From contig CBFHHY010000014.1 of assembly GCA_965655795.1 (NCBI GenBank), positions 1-27,291 of the forward strand: a stretch of 27,291 nt of DNA. The letters are read 5' to 3'. The DNA comes from TMED14 sp002167805. Lineage in GTDB: Bacteria; Bacteroidota; Bacteroidia; Flavobacteriales; Schleiferiaceae. How positions within the stretch are numbered: position 1 is the first letter of the stretch; every line of letters starts with the position of its first letter. Below are positions 1 to 8,700 of the stretch, in pieces. The notes beneath the pieces were generated by a model. That model ran no database searches. It saw only the letters and a program-made list of their open reading frames with translations, and was not told the DNA's origin. The translations under genes and the position numbers were made by a program.

Positions 1-77
1 CCGCCAATCACACCACCACCAAGATAGATACCATTTGGCCCTACAGTGATGTTCGCAGTATTGACTTTAAAAGTCAC
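1..77. repeat. 77-base inverted terminal identity, left copy
   Basis: Bases 1-77 are the exact reverse complement of 27215-27291. Identity stops sharply at base 78. Both copies lie in coding sequence for the same protein module (VTFKVNTANITVGPNG), in the same frame. The residues just before it (HV) are conserved between the two genes but use different codons. The exact length fits an assembly-graph overlap at a repeat node. Confidence 0.95.
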
Positions 78-674
78 AACATGAACAGAATTATTAGAGC
101 ACTGAGGATATGGGCAGCTAGAGGTTGAAACTGAAGTGTCATTATCCGTACAGTTTGGACCTCCATATATCCATCCATTTGGCCATACCATTCCTGATGT
201 ATCCTTAAATGCCCAGGAATCTGTGTAATCCCAAAATGTTCCTGTACCATCAACATTGACATCTCCAAAAGTTTCAATTAACACACTATCCTTGAATAAT
301 TCAATAGCATCATCGCCATTTTGTGACATAGAATTGTTTGCAGGAAGTATGACTTCAAAAGAAGAAATACAAGAGCCAAAATATGATGCCAAGGCCAAAG
401 AATCTCTGTATATGAGTATATCATCTCCTTGCTGAACAGATATTGCAGGAAAGAAAAATTCCATCCCATCCGTTCCATTACCATTATTTGCAACCCCCAC
501 AGCATAACGACTCAAATCAGAAATTGACGAATCTGCTTTGAATTGAAGAGCCTTTCCAGGGGTTCCTGTGCCATCAAAAAAATCCATTACCCCCTGGATA
601 CTTAACTGAGCAAATGAAGAGGTGGAAATCAAAAGTGAGATAATAAGAATAAGTTTTTGTGATAATTTTTTCAT
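1..674 (-). CDS. Secreted protein: lamin-tail-like domain followed by a repeated surface module, 3' truncated
   Basis: Open reading frame on the minus strand from ATG at 674-672, running off the window edge with no stop, so about 224 N-terminal residues are visible. It starts with a signal peptide (MKKLSQKLILIISLLISTSS, cleavage after SFAQ). A first domain of roughly 170 residues follows, with GVMDFFDG near its start and GDDAIELF and IETFGDVNVDGTG further on. This pattern resembles the lamin-tail-like beta-sandwich domains of secreted Bacteroidota proteins. After a cysteine-containing linker (CPYPQC) a second module begins with HVVTFKVNTANITVGPNG; the same module opens the gene at the other window end. 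The missing C-terminus probably carries more modules and a T9SS sorting domain, but this is inference. It is divergent from the hydrolase gene at 775. The enzymatic role, if any, is not visible. Confidence 0.75.
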   Translation of the reverse strand, partial: MKKLSQKLILIISLLISTSSFAQLSIQGVMDFFDGTGTPGKALQFKADSSISDLSRYAVGVANNGNGTDGMEFFFPAISVQQGDDILIYRDSLALASYFGSCISSFEVILPANNSMSQNGDDAIELFKDSVLIETFGDVNVDGTGTFWDYTDSWAFKDTSGMVWPNGWIYGGPNCTDNDTSVSTSSCPYPQCSNNSVHVVTFKVNTANITVGPNGIYLGGGVIG

Positions 675-716
675 GGTATATGAAATTAAAAGTTCTGACA
701 TTATTTGCCTAATCCT

Positions 717-724
717 TAGTTTTG
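717..724 (+). promoter_or_regulatory. Possible -7 promoter box of the hydrolase gene
   Basis: TAGTTTTG fits the Bacteroidota -7 consensus TAnnTTTG. It lies about 50 bases before the ATG at 775, in the 100-base gap between two divergent genes. No clear -33 element is at the expected spacing, so this is only suggestive. Confidence 0.35.
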
Positions 725-774
725 CAATGTCTAAGATATAGTATTTTTCAATTCACTACAGATCAATTATAAAC

Positions 775-1716
775 ATGAAATCAAGACTTTTTACAATAAA
801 TACAAAAATTTTAGTATTTCTAGTATTATATGTCTTGATTGCTCCATCATGCCTTCCAGAGAGGAATCCAGATCCTTTAGAAGGGATACCTTTAGAACTT
901 TATGGCAGTGGATCATTCACTTTTAACAGTTATGCCAACTTTCAGGACAAGCCAGTAGATTGTTATTATTTTATTCCTGAATCTGCGACAGACCAAACAC
1001 CAGTCTTGCTTTTAATCCATGGAAATAGTCGGAATGCAGAATCACTGATGTTATCATTGAGAGATGAGGCAAGTGCATCTAACGTTATTCTGCTCGCTCC
1101 TAAATTTAGTACTCAACATTATAATGTAAATTCCTTCCATTTGTGTAACATATTTTCAGATGGAGAAAACGCTTCTGGACTGAATGGCTATGCTGATTGG
1201 ACCTTCAACCTTTTAGATCCGATATTTGATAATTTCTGTTCCTTAATTGAATCAAATCAATCAGAATACGACATTTTTGGTTTTTCAGCAGGAGCCCAAT
1301 TTGTTCATAGAATGACTCTCTTGGATTCAACTAGCCATGCAAGAAATTTTGTATCTGCTTCAGCAGGCTGGTATACTCTGCCAGATGCAGCTATTAATTT
1401 CCCTTACGGTATAAAAAATATTCATGGAAGTCAAACACAAAGACAGGAACAATTATTTCGTTCTTTTTCAAAAAAACACTTTATCCTTGTTGGATTTGAT
1501 GATAATGATCCAAACTCCTCAGGGCTAAGGCACACCTCAGAAGCTGACGCTCAGGGATTGAATCGATTCGATAGAGCGCATTATTTTTTGGGGCGCGGAA
1601 TATCTATTTCAGATCAATCTCAAATCCCCTTTTCATGGAGCCTAGAAGTAGTACCTCAGGTCGGGCATTCTGATCAAAAAATGGGATCCTTTGCTATTAA
1701 TATGCTATACCCATAG
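775..1716 (+). CDS. Lipoprotein alpha/beta hydrolase (esterase/PHB-depolymerase-like)
   Basis: This 313-residue protein has a lipoprotein signal peptide: a hydrophobic stretch ends in the lipobox-like LIAPSC, placing the lipidated Cys near residue 26. The body is an alpha/beta hydrolase. LLLIHGN forms the oxyanion-hole strand, GFSAG gives the nucleophile elbow with Ser171, the acid is probably Asp242 or Asp243 in GFDDNDP, and the catalytic His298 sits in VGHSDQK near the C-terminus. The order and spacing match esterases of the poly(3-hydroxybutyrate) depolymerase/LpqC type, but the substrate cannot be read from sequence. It would be anchored in the cell envelope, possibly on the surface. The gene stands alone: a divergent secreted-protein gene lies upstream and a convergent tRNA with a shared hairpin lies downstream. 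Confidence 0.75.
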   Translation: MKSRLFTINTKILVFLVLYVLIAPSCLPERNPDPLEGIPLELYGSGSFTFNSYANFQDKPVDCYYFIPESATDQTPVLLLIHGNSRNAESLMLSLRDEASASNVILLAPKFSTQHYNVNSFHLCNIFSDGENASGLNGYADWTFNLLDPIFDNFCSLIESNQSEYDIFGFSAGAQFVHRMTLLDSTSHARNFVSASAGWYTLPDAAINFPYGIKNIHGSQTQRQEQLFRSFSKKHFILVGFDDNDPNSSGLRHTSEADAQGLNRFDRAHYFLGRGISISDQSQIPFSWSLEVVPQVGHSDQKMGSFAINMLYP

Positions 1717-1751
1717 CTCTAAAAATGTTTTTATTAACGCAAAAAAGAACC

Positions 1752-1784
1752 AAAAAAAATCAAGCACTGTTAAGCGCTTGATTT
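1752..1784 (-). terminator. Intrinsic terminator of tRNA-Pro(GGG), possibly bidirectional
   Basis: On the minus strand a 10-base-pair stem (AATCAAGCGC with GTGCTTGATT, one G-U pair) with a 6-base loop is followed by a run of eight T. It lies about 23 bases after the tRNA. The convergent hydrolase gene ends at 1716, so the same hairpin may also stop plus-strand transcription, although its plus-strand T tract is weak. Confidence 0.8.
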
Positions 1785-1807
1785 CTTGAAATTTAAGAAT
1801 AATATTG

Positions 1808-1880
1808 TCGGGATGACAGGACTTGAACCTGCGACCACACGCCCCCCAGACGTGTACTCTACCACCTGAGCTACATCCCG
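1808..1880 (-). tRNA. tRNA-Pro (anticodon GGG)
   Basis: The minus strand folds into a full cloverleaf. The 7-base-pair acceptor is CGGGATG with CATCCCG. The D-arm starts GCTCAGG. The anticodon stem CACGT/GCGTG encloses loop CTGGGGG, giving anticodon GGG (proline, CCC/CCU). The T-arm contains GGTTCAAGTCC. The discriminator is A and CCA is not encoded, so it must be added after transcription. A TAnnTTTG box lies just upstream and a terminator downstream, so it is a single-gene unit. Confidence 0.95.
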
Positions 1881-1893
1881 AAATTGTTGGCCG

Positions 1894-1901
1894 CAAATAT
1901 A
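1894..1901 (-). promoter_or_regulatory. -7 promoter box of tRNA-Pro(GGG)
   Basis: TATATTTG on the minus strand is a full match to TAnnTTTG and ends 13 bases before the mature tRNA 5' end. The spacing fits a start site a few bases upstream of the tRNA. Confidence 0.65.
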
Positions 1902-1966
1902 ACATAATGCCGTTAGTAAATAGGTGAAACAATTGGTTTAAAGTCTATTCCTAGTTCCTATTTTTG

Positions 1967-2908
1967 ATGCTTATGGAAAAACATGAATGTATTATTATCG
2001 GATCCGGCCCCGCTGGATATACCGCTGCCATCTATGCGGCAAGAGCGGATCTGAAACCTATTATGTATGTTGGCCTTCAGCCAGGAGGTCAATTAACCAC
2101 AACCACCGAAGTTGATAATTTCCCAGGATATCCTGACGGAGTTGACGGTAATGCCATGATGGAAGATTTAAAGAAACAAGCAGAAAGATTTGGTACTGAC
2201 GTTAGATGGGGACTTGTAACTGCTGTTGATTTCTCGAAACAAAAAGGTGAATTCCATACCCTAACAGTTGATGAAGAAACTAAAATTCAGGCGAGAACGG
2301 TAATAATTTCCACAGGAGCGTCTGCTCAATATCTTGGGCTTCCTTCAGAAGAAAAATTTATGGGCTTTGGGGTAAGTGCCTGCGCTGTTTGCGATGGGTT
2401 CTTTTACAAAGATATGGAAGTGGTAATCGTTGGCGGCGGAGATACAGCTGCTGAAGAAGCTACTTACTTGGCAAAGCTTTGTCCGAAAGTGACATTGCTA
2501 GTTAGGCGAGGAGAAATGCGAGCTTCAAAGGCCATGCAAAAAAGAGTTCTTGAAACCCCCAACATTCAAATCATGTGGAATACAGAAACCGTTGAACTAT
2601 TGGGAGATAAATCAGTAGAGTCTGTAAAGGTTAAAAATAATATTAATGGAGAAGAGCAAATTATTCCAGCAAAAGGTTTCTTTGTTGCCATTGGACATAA
2701 ACCAAATACGGATATTTTCAAAGGGAAGTTAACAATGGATGAGACAGGTTATTTGAAAACATCGCCGGGAATTACAGAGACGGACATACCAGGTGTTTTT
2801 GCCTCCGGAGATGTTCAAGATAAGGTCTACCGCCAAGCCGTTACTGCCGCAGGAACCGGATGTATGGCTGCTCTAGAGGCCGAGCGATACCTTAGTAGTA
2901 TAGATTAA
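1967..2908 (+). CDS. trxB: Thioredoxin reductase (NADPH)
   Basis: This FAD-dependent cytoplasmic enzyme passes electrons from NADPH to thioredoxin. Visible are the N-terminal FAD-binding GSGPAGYTAA, the GGQLTTTTEVDNFPGYP segment typical of TrxB, the redox pair CAVC (Cys139 and Cys142 counted from the ATG at 1967), the NADPH-binding GGGDTAAEEA and the C-terminal FAD contact GDVQDKVYRQAVTAAGTG. The length of about 313 residues is normal for the family. Start choice: a TTG at 1964, an ATG at 1967 and an ATG at 1973 are all in frame. The last gives MEKHECIIIG and is equally plausible. The 3' end overlaps the convergent helicase gene by 4 bases, with no terminator between them. Confidence 0.96.
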   Translation: MLMEKHECIIIGSGPAGYTAAIYAARADLKPIMYVGLQPGGQLTTTTEVDNFPGYPDGVDGNAMMEDLKKQAERFGTDVRWGLVTAVDFSKQKGEFHTLTVDEETKIQARTVIISTGASAQYLGLPSEEKFMGFGVSACAVCDGFFYKDMEVVIVGGGDTAAEEATYLAKLCPKVTLLVRRGEMRASKAMQKRVLETPNIQIMWNTETVELLGDKSVESVKVKNNINGEEQIIPAKGFFVAIGHKPNTDIFKGKLTMDETGYLKTSPGITETDIPGVFASGDVQDKVYRQAVTAAGTGCMAALEAERYLSSID

Positions 2909-4761
2909 ATTCTTGGCCTTTTAGAACGCCCAGGCTTTGAATTGGGTCTAGAATCGCTATTATATCGATTTCCACCAGAACGTCTACCTCCAGACCGGCC
3001 ACCACCCCAATTGCTATTTGCTCTTGGCCGCCCACCGCGACCGCGCATTCGATTTCCACCTTCGTCACGTCTGCGCTCTTCCCTTCCAACATGATGCTCC
3101 ACCAAATCCATTTTGATTTTGGTTCCATCCCATTCGCCACCTTCAATAGAGGATCTTACAGTTTCTACTTTGGATGTAGGAACCGTGAAATATCCATGAC
3201 CAGGACTTACGTTAACACCTTGCACTTCAAAGTCTCCTAGTTTTGCTGTCTCTCGAACAAAATCCTTTAATAAAGGCCATGTTAAACCGTGCTTAGTTCC
3301 TAGGTTAATCCAAACTCTCTGTTCATCTTTTTTGTCCCTGAAACCCCTACTGCTTTCTGAAAAATCTTTTCCATCCCTGGAATTTCTTCTTTCTCTTCGA
3401 CTATCCTTACTTGAACGATTCAAGTCTAAATCCACGTGCTCCGCATAATGTCTAAATAGAACATCAAATTCAGCAGCCAAAAAACGAGTAACCAATTCGC
3501 GCACCTCCATACCCTCAAACATCGGAAGCAGAGCATCTACATTCTTTTCTACAAGCTCAATTCCTGTTGTTTGCGATGAAACTTTTTCGGCAAAATGAAG
3601 AAGTTGCCCAACAACTACATCATTGCGAGACGGAAATTTTTCTCTATTAATTTCTCTTTTTATGGCACGCTCAAGTTGAGGAATTTTTCTTGCCTCTGCA
3701 TTGGTAACTAGCGCCCAGCTCAAGCCTGTTTTTCCAGCTCTACCCGTTCTTCCTGAACGGTGAGTATAAGATTCAAGGTCATTTGGAAGACGATGATGGA
3801 TAACATGAGTAATATCCTTTACATCTATTCCTCTTGCTGCCACATCGGTGCAAACCAACATCCTTACTTGCTTGGTTCGAAATGCATGCATAACCAAATC
3901 CCTTTGCTGCTGTGATAGGTCACCATGAATGGCTGCTGCGGTATACCCATCGCCTATGAGTTTTTCAGCAACTTCCTGAGTCTCTCTTTTGGTAGTACAA
4001 AAAATCATAGCATACATCCCTGGGGAGCTATCGATTAAACGCCTGATCCCTTGATATCGGTTTTCTCGAGAAGTCAAAAAAGCCTTGTGCTCAACTTGCG
4101 AGGAAGCCTCGTTTCGATTTCCAATTTGAACTCGGATAGAGTCATTCATAAAATCTTTCGTAATTCTCTCTACTTGCTTCGGCATTGTTGCACTAAAGAG
4201 CCAGGTATTCATAGAATCCGGGGATTTTTCTAAAACCTCTCTAACATCATCCAAAAAGCCCATGTTCAACATTTCATCAGCTTCATCGAGGACTAATGTT
4301 CTCAATGAATCAAACTTTACGTCCCCTCTGCGGGCAAGGTCCATAAGTCTTCCTGGTGTCGCCACTAAAATATCTACTCCCTTGCGCATGGTTCTTTGTT
4401 GGTCCCTTACAGAAGAGCCGCCATAAACGGCTAGCATTCTCATTTGCTTAGATCGTGCACCATACTTCTCCATCTCACCTGTAATCTGCATACATAATTC
4501 TCGAGTAGGAGATAATATAAGAGCATTCGGACTTTTAGGCTCAGCAGGAGGAAGATCACTAAGGATATGCAACAATGGCAATCCAAATGCAGCGGTTTTA
4601 CCCGTTCCAGTCTGAGCAAGAGCAATAAGGTCACGCTCACCTTTGACTTCAATTAGCTGAGGTATAGTTTCAGATTGAATGGGTGTAGCTTCCGAAAAGC
4701 CGATATCTTGGATGGCATCAAGAAGTTCTTGCCTGAGGCCGAGAGATGAGAAAAGTGTCAT
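2905..4761 (-). CDS. DEAD-box ATP-dependent RNA helicase (DeaD/DbpA type)
   Basis: This 618-residue RNA helicase unwinds RNA duplexes, probably in ribosome assembly or mRNA decay. The motifs run in order: Q motif around residues 22-29 (FSEATPIQ), Walker A AQTGTGKT (49-56), PTREL, ATPGRLMD, DEAD (about 157-160), SAT, HGDLSQQQRD, TDVAARGID and HRSGRTGRAG. After the two RecA domains comes a DbpA-like RNA-binding domain (about 480-550, RVWINLGTKHG to GHGYFTVP). An Arg/Gly/Asn-rich basic tail (about 570-618) follows, as is common in Bacteroidota DeaD proteins. An acidic/basic Arg-Ser-Asp-rich linker lies near 450-475. It sits directly downstream of rnpB on the same strand with its own likely promoter. 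deaD would be the usual symbol, but paralogues make this uncertain. Confidence 0.95.
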   Translation of the reverse strand: MTLFSSLGLRQELLDAIQDIGFSEATPIQSETIPQLIEVKGERDLIALAQTGTGKTAAFGLPLLHILSDLPPAEPKSPNALILSPTRELCMQITGEMEKYGARSKQMRMLAVYGGSSVRDQQRTMRKGVDILVATPGRLMDLARRGDVKFDSLRTLVLDEADEMLNMGFLDDVREVLEKSPDSMNTWLFSATMPKQVERITKDFMNDSIRVQIGNRNEASSQVEHKAFLTSRENRYQGIRRLIDSSPGMYAMIFCTTKRETQEVAEKLIGDGYTAAAIHGDLSQQQRDLVMHAFRTKQVRMLVCTDVAARGIDVKDITHVIHHRLPNDLESYTHRSGRTGRAGKTGLSWALVTNAEARKIPQLERAIKREINREKFPSRNDVVVGQLLHFAEKVSSQTTGIELVEKNVDALLPMFEGMEVRELVTRFLAAEFDVLFRHYAEHVDLDLNRSSKDSRRERRNSRDGKDFSESSRGFRDKKDEQRVWINLGTKHGLTWPLLKDFVRETAKLGDFEVQGVNVSPGHGYFTVPTSKVETVRSSIEGGEWDGTKIKMDLVEHHVGREERRRDEGGNRMRGRGGRPRANSNWGGGRSGGRRSGGNRYNSDSRPNSKPGRSKRPRI

Positions 4762-4778
4762 ACTATTTTATAAGGGGG

Positions 4779-4786
4779 CAAAGGTA
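4779..4786 (-). promoter_or_regulatory. -7 promoter box of the helicase gene
   Basis: TACCTTTG on the minus strand matches TAnnTTTG and ends 17 bases before the helicase ATG, predicting a leader of only about 11-13 bases. It begins 5 bases after the T-run at the 3' end of rnpB, so its upstream elements would overlap the rnpB terminator stem. Confidence 0.6.
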
Positions 4787-4797
4787 GTTCTAAAAAA

Positions 4798-5168
4798 CGT
4801 ACAGCCGTGTAAGCCGAATTCTGTACACAACAATGTGTGTCCTTGTCATTGATCTACACTTATTGTCACCAATAAGTTCTATCTGCCTACCCTCCGATAT
4901 CGAGCGAGCAGCTCTCAAGCATCGGTTTACATGGCATTTCAACCCGCGAGGTTTACCAAGCTGACTTAGTTACCTAAGCCACTGGTGGGCTCTTACTCCA
5001 CCTTTTCACCCTTACCTAATTACTCGATCGGTGTAAATAGGCGGTCTACCTCTCTGTGGCACTAGCTGTCAAACGTTCTTAAAACGTATGCCTTCCCGTT
5101 AAGAAGCGCGGTGCTCTTTGTTGTTCGGACTTTCCTCTTTAAAATAAAGCGACAAGGCCGACTGTACG
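4798..5168 (-). ncRNA. rnpB: RNase P RNA (bacterial type A)
   Basis: This is the catalytic RNA of RNase P, which trims the 5' leaders of tRNA precursors. On the minus strand the 5' part contains the conserved GAGGAAAGTCCGAAC (5123-5137) and the 3' part contains ACAGAATTCGGCTTAC (4809-4824). The ends pair to form helix P1, CGTACAGTCG with CGGCTGTACG, with one G-U pair. The length of about 371 bases is normal. P1 is followed by six T (4792-4797), so the 3' end probably also acts as the terminator. A TAnnTTTG box ends 6 bases before the 5' end. End positions are inferred from P1 pairing and may be off by a few bases. Confidence 0.93.
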
Positions 5169-5173
5169 TAGTA

Positions 5174-5181
5174 CAAAGGTA
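5174..5181 (-). promoter_or_regulatory. -7 promoter box of rnpB
   Basis: TACCTTTG on the minus strand lies 6 bases before the P1 start. It is only 4 bases past the stop codon of the upstream Smr gene, so any -33 element is inside the Smr coding sequence. The octamer is identical to the one before the helicase gene. Confidence 0.65.
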
Positions 5182-5185
5182 TTAC

Positions 5186-5698
5186 TTATTTTGAATTATA
5201 TAATTTAACTTCTATGGCACCCTGCCCAAAAGACTTGTAAGAAGCATCCTGATAACTAACATAACTAAGGCTGTTTAGCCACTGCTCAAGCTCATATTTA
5301 AGAGTCCCCGAACCATTACCATGGATAAATATCATCTTTTTCAAACGTTTCTTTCGAGCGTCTTTCATGTGATTTTTAGCGGTTTCCATTTGAAACAGTA
5401 AAATATTATGCCCTTTAATTTGGTTTCGGAAATTAGGAATGGCTGATGCATGCAAGTCAACAACAAAAACCTCTGGATCGACAACCCTTTTAACCTTTTT
5501 CGAAACACTAGCATCCTTATTAATTACCCGAGAATTGATAATTTGATTTTCGAACCCTTGCTCGCGCTTAATTATTTCGGAAATATCATAAGACTTCTGA
5601 AACCCTTGTACATCAACAAGGATTTTATTTCCATTTATATTTATAATCTCACCTTCTCCACTTTCATCTAGAAAAGAAACTAAATCCCCGACTTTCAC
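5186..5698 (-). CDS. Smr-domain protein (MutS2-like C-terminal domain), short form
   Basis: This 170-residue protein starts with GTG at 5698; an in-frame stop lies just upstream, so the start is well defined. The N-terminal 50 residues (MKVGDLVSFLDESGEGEI) look like a small SH3-like beta-barrel. The C-terminal half is an Smr domain with the DLH motif (FVVDLHASAIPN) and the IHGNGSGTLKYEL loop. Smr domains are DNA or RNA endonucleases, or nucleic-acid binding modules, linked to recombination control or ribosome rescue. Larger Bacteroidota relatives (DUF2027 family, roughly 300 residues or more) have an extra beta-sandwich between the two parts, which seems absent here. A terminator for the giant upstream gene ends only 13 bases before the start codon, so transcription may depend on readthrough or on a promoter overlapping that hairpin. 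Confidence 0.8.
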   Translation of the reverse strand: MKVGDLVSFLDESGEGEIININGNKILVDVQGFQKSYDISEIIKREQGFENQIINSRVINKDASVSKKVKRVVDPEVFVVDLHASAIPNFRNQIKGHNILLFQMETAKNHMKDARKKRLKKMIFIHGNGSGTLKYELEQWLNSLSYVSYQDASYKSFGQGAIEVKLYNSK

Positions 5699-5710
5699 AA
5701 TTTATCAAAT

Positions 5711-5740
5711 AAAAAAGGCCCCCAGAAACTGAGGGCCTTT
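5711..5740 (-). terminator. Intrinsic terminator of the giant secreted-protein gene
   Basis: On the minus strand a GC-rich hairpin (AAAGGCCCTC with GGGGGCCTTT, G-U pairs, loop AGTTTCT region) is followed by a T-run. It lies about 20 bases after the stop codon of the giant gene and directly before the Smr gene. Confidence 0.85.
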
Positions 5741-5759
5741 AGGTTAAATTAAATACTTA

Positions 5760-8700
5760 TTACTGAAGGACAACTCGGATATTCTTCATGCCCTCTTCAC
5801 CAGACAATCTAAGTGTGTAAACTCCTTTAGGTAATTGACGCAGATCTAGAGGAAGCTCGAACCGACCCTCCTGCTTAGATACTACCTCTTTTACTAGGAC
5901 TTTACCTACACCGTTGATAATCTCGAGAGACCCTTCAAAAGACGTAACTCCATGTATCTGAACAGCTAACTGACCATTTGATGGATTCGGGAATACACGA
6001 ACCGCTTGATCTAAACCATTCTCATCAATACTAACAGTAGAAGTTACCTGGAAGCTTATGGAGTCCATAGAGCCACAAACTGTATCCATAACAACTAGGC
6101 TCACCGTGTAGATACCTGCAGCACCATATACATGCTGAGTCATCATTCCAGATCCAACCGTTCCTAAGGAATCACCAAAGTACCAGGTATATGAATTACC
6201 TACAGAACCCGTGGCATCAAAATCAAAAGTTCCAGTTAATGGATCTGTTTCAACCCCTGTTCCCACAGCAAGAGCACTATCTGTATTCACAGCGAATTCA
6301 ACTTCAGCTCTTAAATTAGAGCAACCTGCAGCACCGTAATAAATAGTACCATTCCAACAACGAGGTGAGAAAGTTGGGTTAGGATAAGATCCTCCAAGAC
6401 CTTCAGTCACTGTCATGTCATTGTTACTAAACCATGTCGATACACCTGGAGTTCCAGTTCCATTAGTATACTGTACTGAACCACTTGTAAGACCTACATA
6501 GAAACCATATGTAGCTCCTGCTGGTATCGTAACCGCTACTGGGACATATCCCGTTGAGGCACTGGATGTAAGGTTTGTTACAGCAGAACCCGCAGCAACC
6601 CATGAAGAGGTTGGTTGCGTTGTGTAGTCACCAGGGGAATAGTACACTTGAACTGTCACATTCGATTGTGAACTGTTTCCTGATCCAGGCCCTTGAGCAA
6701 AGCCTGTAATACTTAATGGAGCTCCTGAAGTATTTATGACATTAAACATATTACCCGCAGAACCATTTCCACCTGGGATTGGGCCCGCTAGAGAGTCAGC
6801 AGTATTCAAATACCCAACGAAGTATGATGTTTGACCTGCTGTTGATACCGTTAGAGAATCACCAGTCGCAAGAATCGTCGAGCTTGTATCTGAACCATAC
6901 CAACCATATGTTGTTCCAGGAACATTTACAGCTGTAAGTATCACAGAGTCTTGACTTGGACAGACAGTATCAACCATTCCGTGAACCACAGGCTCGTAAG
7001 GCAAGTATTCACTTCCCATTATCATTATGGTATCGTTGTTTGCTCGACCATCGTTAGTAAGCTGAGTATAAGACTTAAAGTCATACGTTCCGCCTGCATA
7101 AGTATTGAGTGTACCCATTAACAATGTGTCATAAGCCATCGGCAATACAGATCCTGTATAAGTGGCATTCAGAGTAGTCACTGCTCCAGAAGCGTCAGTG
7201 ATCAGTAACTCAACAGGTAATGAAGTAATTGTATCCAAACCGAAGTTTTGGAATACCGTGTATAACATTGTCGTTGAGTCGCCACATCCTCCATTTGCAC
7301 CAACGATCTTATCATTTAGTGCATCCGTCTGGATGGGAGAATACTCATCCGCTCCAATATCTGGATTGGTTGTTGATCGAGTATCGCCATCGATGTCAGT
7401 TGTAACACCTGCAATTGGAGTACCAATATTATTGGCACCAGTAATCAAGTGCAAATCATCGTTAGACATAAAGTTCACCGGACCATCATCCGAATTTGCA
7501 TTGTAAGATGAGCTTGCAGTTTTCCAAGCTGCTAATGTCGCATGAACGGTGCCATAGAAATTCGCAATATTCGACCCTCCAGAATTGTAGACATTATAGT
7601 CCATAGTCAAGGATGGAGGGGCTGTACCTAAAGCATAGAAGGCATAGTTTGAACCACCTACAAAGATATTATTACGGATATCCAAATTGGTTTGCGATGC
7701 TCCCGTAAGTGTCGTTTGACCAAAATATGCGCCGTATGAATTTCCTCGGAATGTATTATGGTAATAATCTATGTAACGAGGAGAATAGTTATATGCTCCA
7801 TAAGTTCCACCTGTAACCATATTATTTACAACACGAGAATTGCTTGAAGGAACATATCCTGTGCCCGAAGAACTGTAGACATTTGGATAATATAAATACA
7901 ATCCATAAGTCTTGGCCGGAAGGTAATTGTCTTCGATTACAAAATCATTTGTGTAGTAACACATTACTCCATATCCTCCAGAGGCGCGATTATCTGTAAC
8001 GCTATTGCCCTTGATAGATACGTTCTCAACATAATAAGCTCTAATTCCATAGAAATATTGCTTTGTTAACACGTTACCATGAATAACAAAATCACTGATC
8101 TTATTTGTTGTGGACTGTCCATTAAGAACAAGACCGTAATAACCACCCTTAATATGATTATCAGTAATTGTTAAGTGGCTAGCGTTATCACCATAGCTGG
8201 TAGGAGATGTTAGAGAATTCGTAGCAGTTACAGCTGCCGAACTTCCCGTTCCTGTGGTATCACCGATGATTACATTATCGTGCAGCGTAATGTGATGCGC
8301 TCCACCCGTAAATATGATACCCTGACCTACTGGATTCACAAGTGTCATACCATTTATGGTAACATAGCTTGTTCCATCAAAGATTGCGACACCAGAACTA
8401 CCAGTTTGAGCAGTTAAAGACGCAACACCCGCGGATGGTCCATTGATCGTTACATTATTTGTAGAGTCACCACCGACGATATCGCTTAGATCTATGGTTC
8501 CGGTATATGAACCCGCAGCGACATTGAATGTCACAGGTCCTGAAATACCACAAGCACCAAGGAATTGCATAGCGCTATCCATGGAAGCAAAATTGTTGGC
8601 TCCCGTTCCCGAAGGATCAATAGTGTATGTTCCACTTAATGTAGTGAGACAGCTTGTTTTTACCGTAACAGGACCTACTAAGCCAGAGTTCCCAGAAAGA

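Noticed and set aside
1705..1932. Minus-strand open frame across the tRNA-Pro(GGG) region
   Set aside because: It reads through a tRNA and its terminator and has no protein-like features.
2892..3146. Second minus-strand frame inside the helicase tail
   Set aside because: Alternate-frame shadow of the Arg/Gly-rich C-terminus.
7162..7506. Plus-strand open frames antisense to the giant gene (also 8443-8715 and 9532-9714)
   Set aside because: The composition is that of reverse-complemented Ser/Thr/Gly-rich repeats; no signal, motif or start context is seen.
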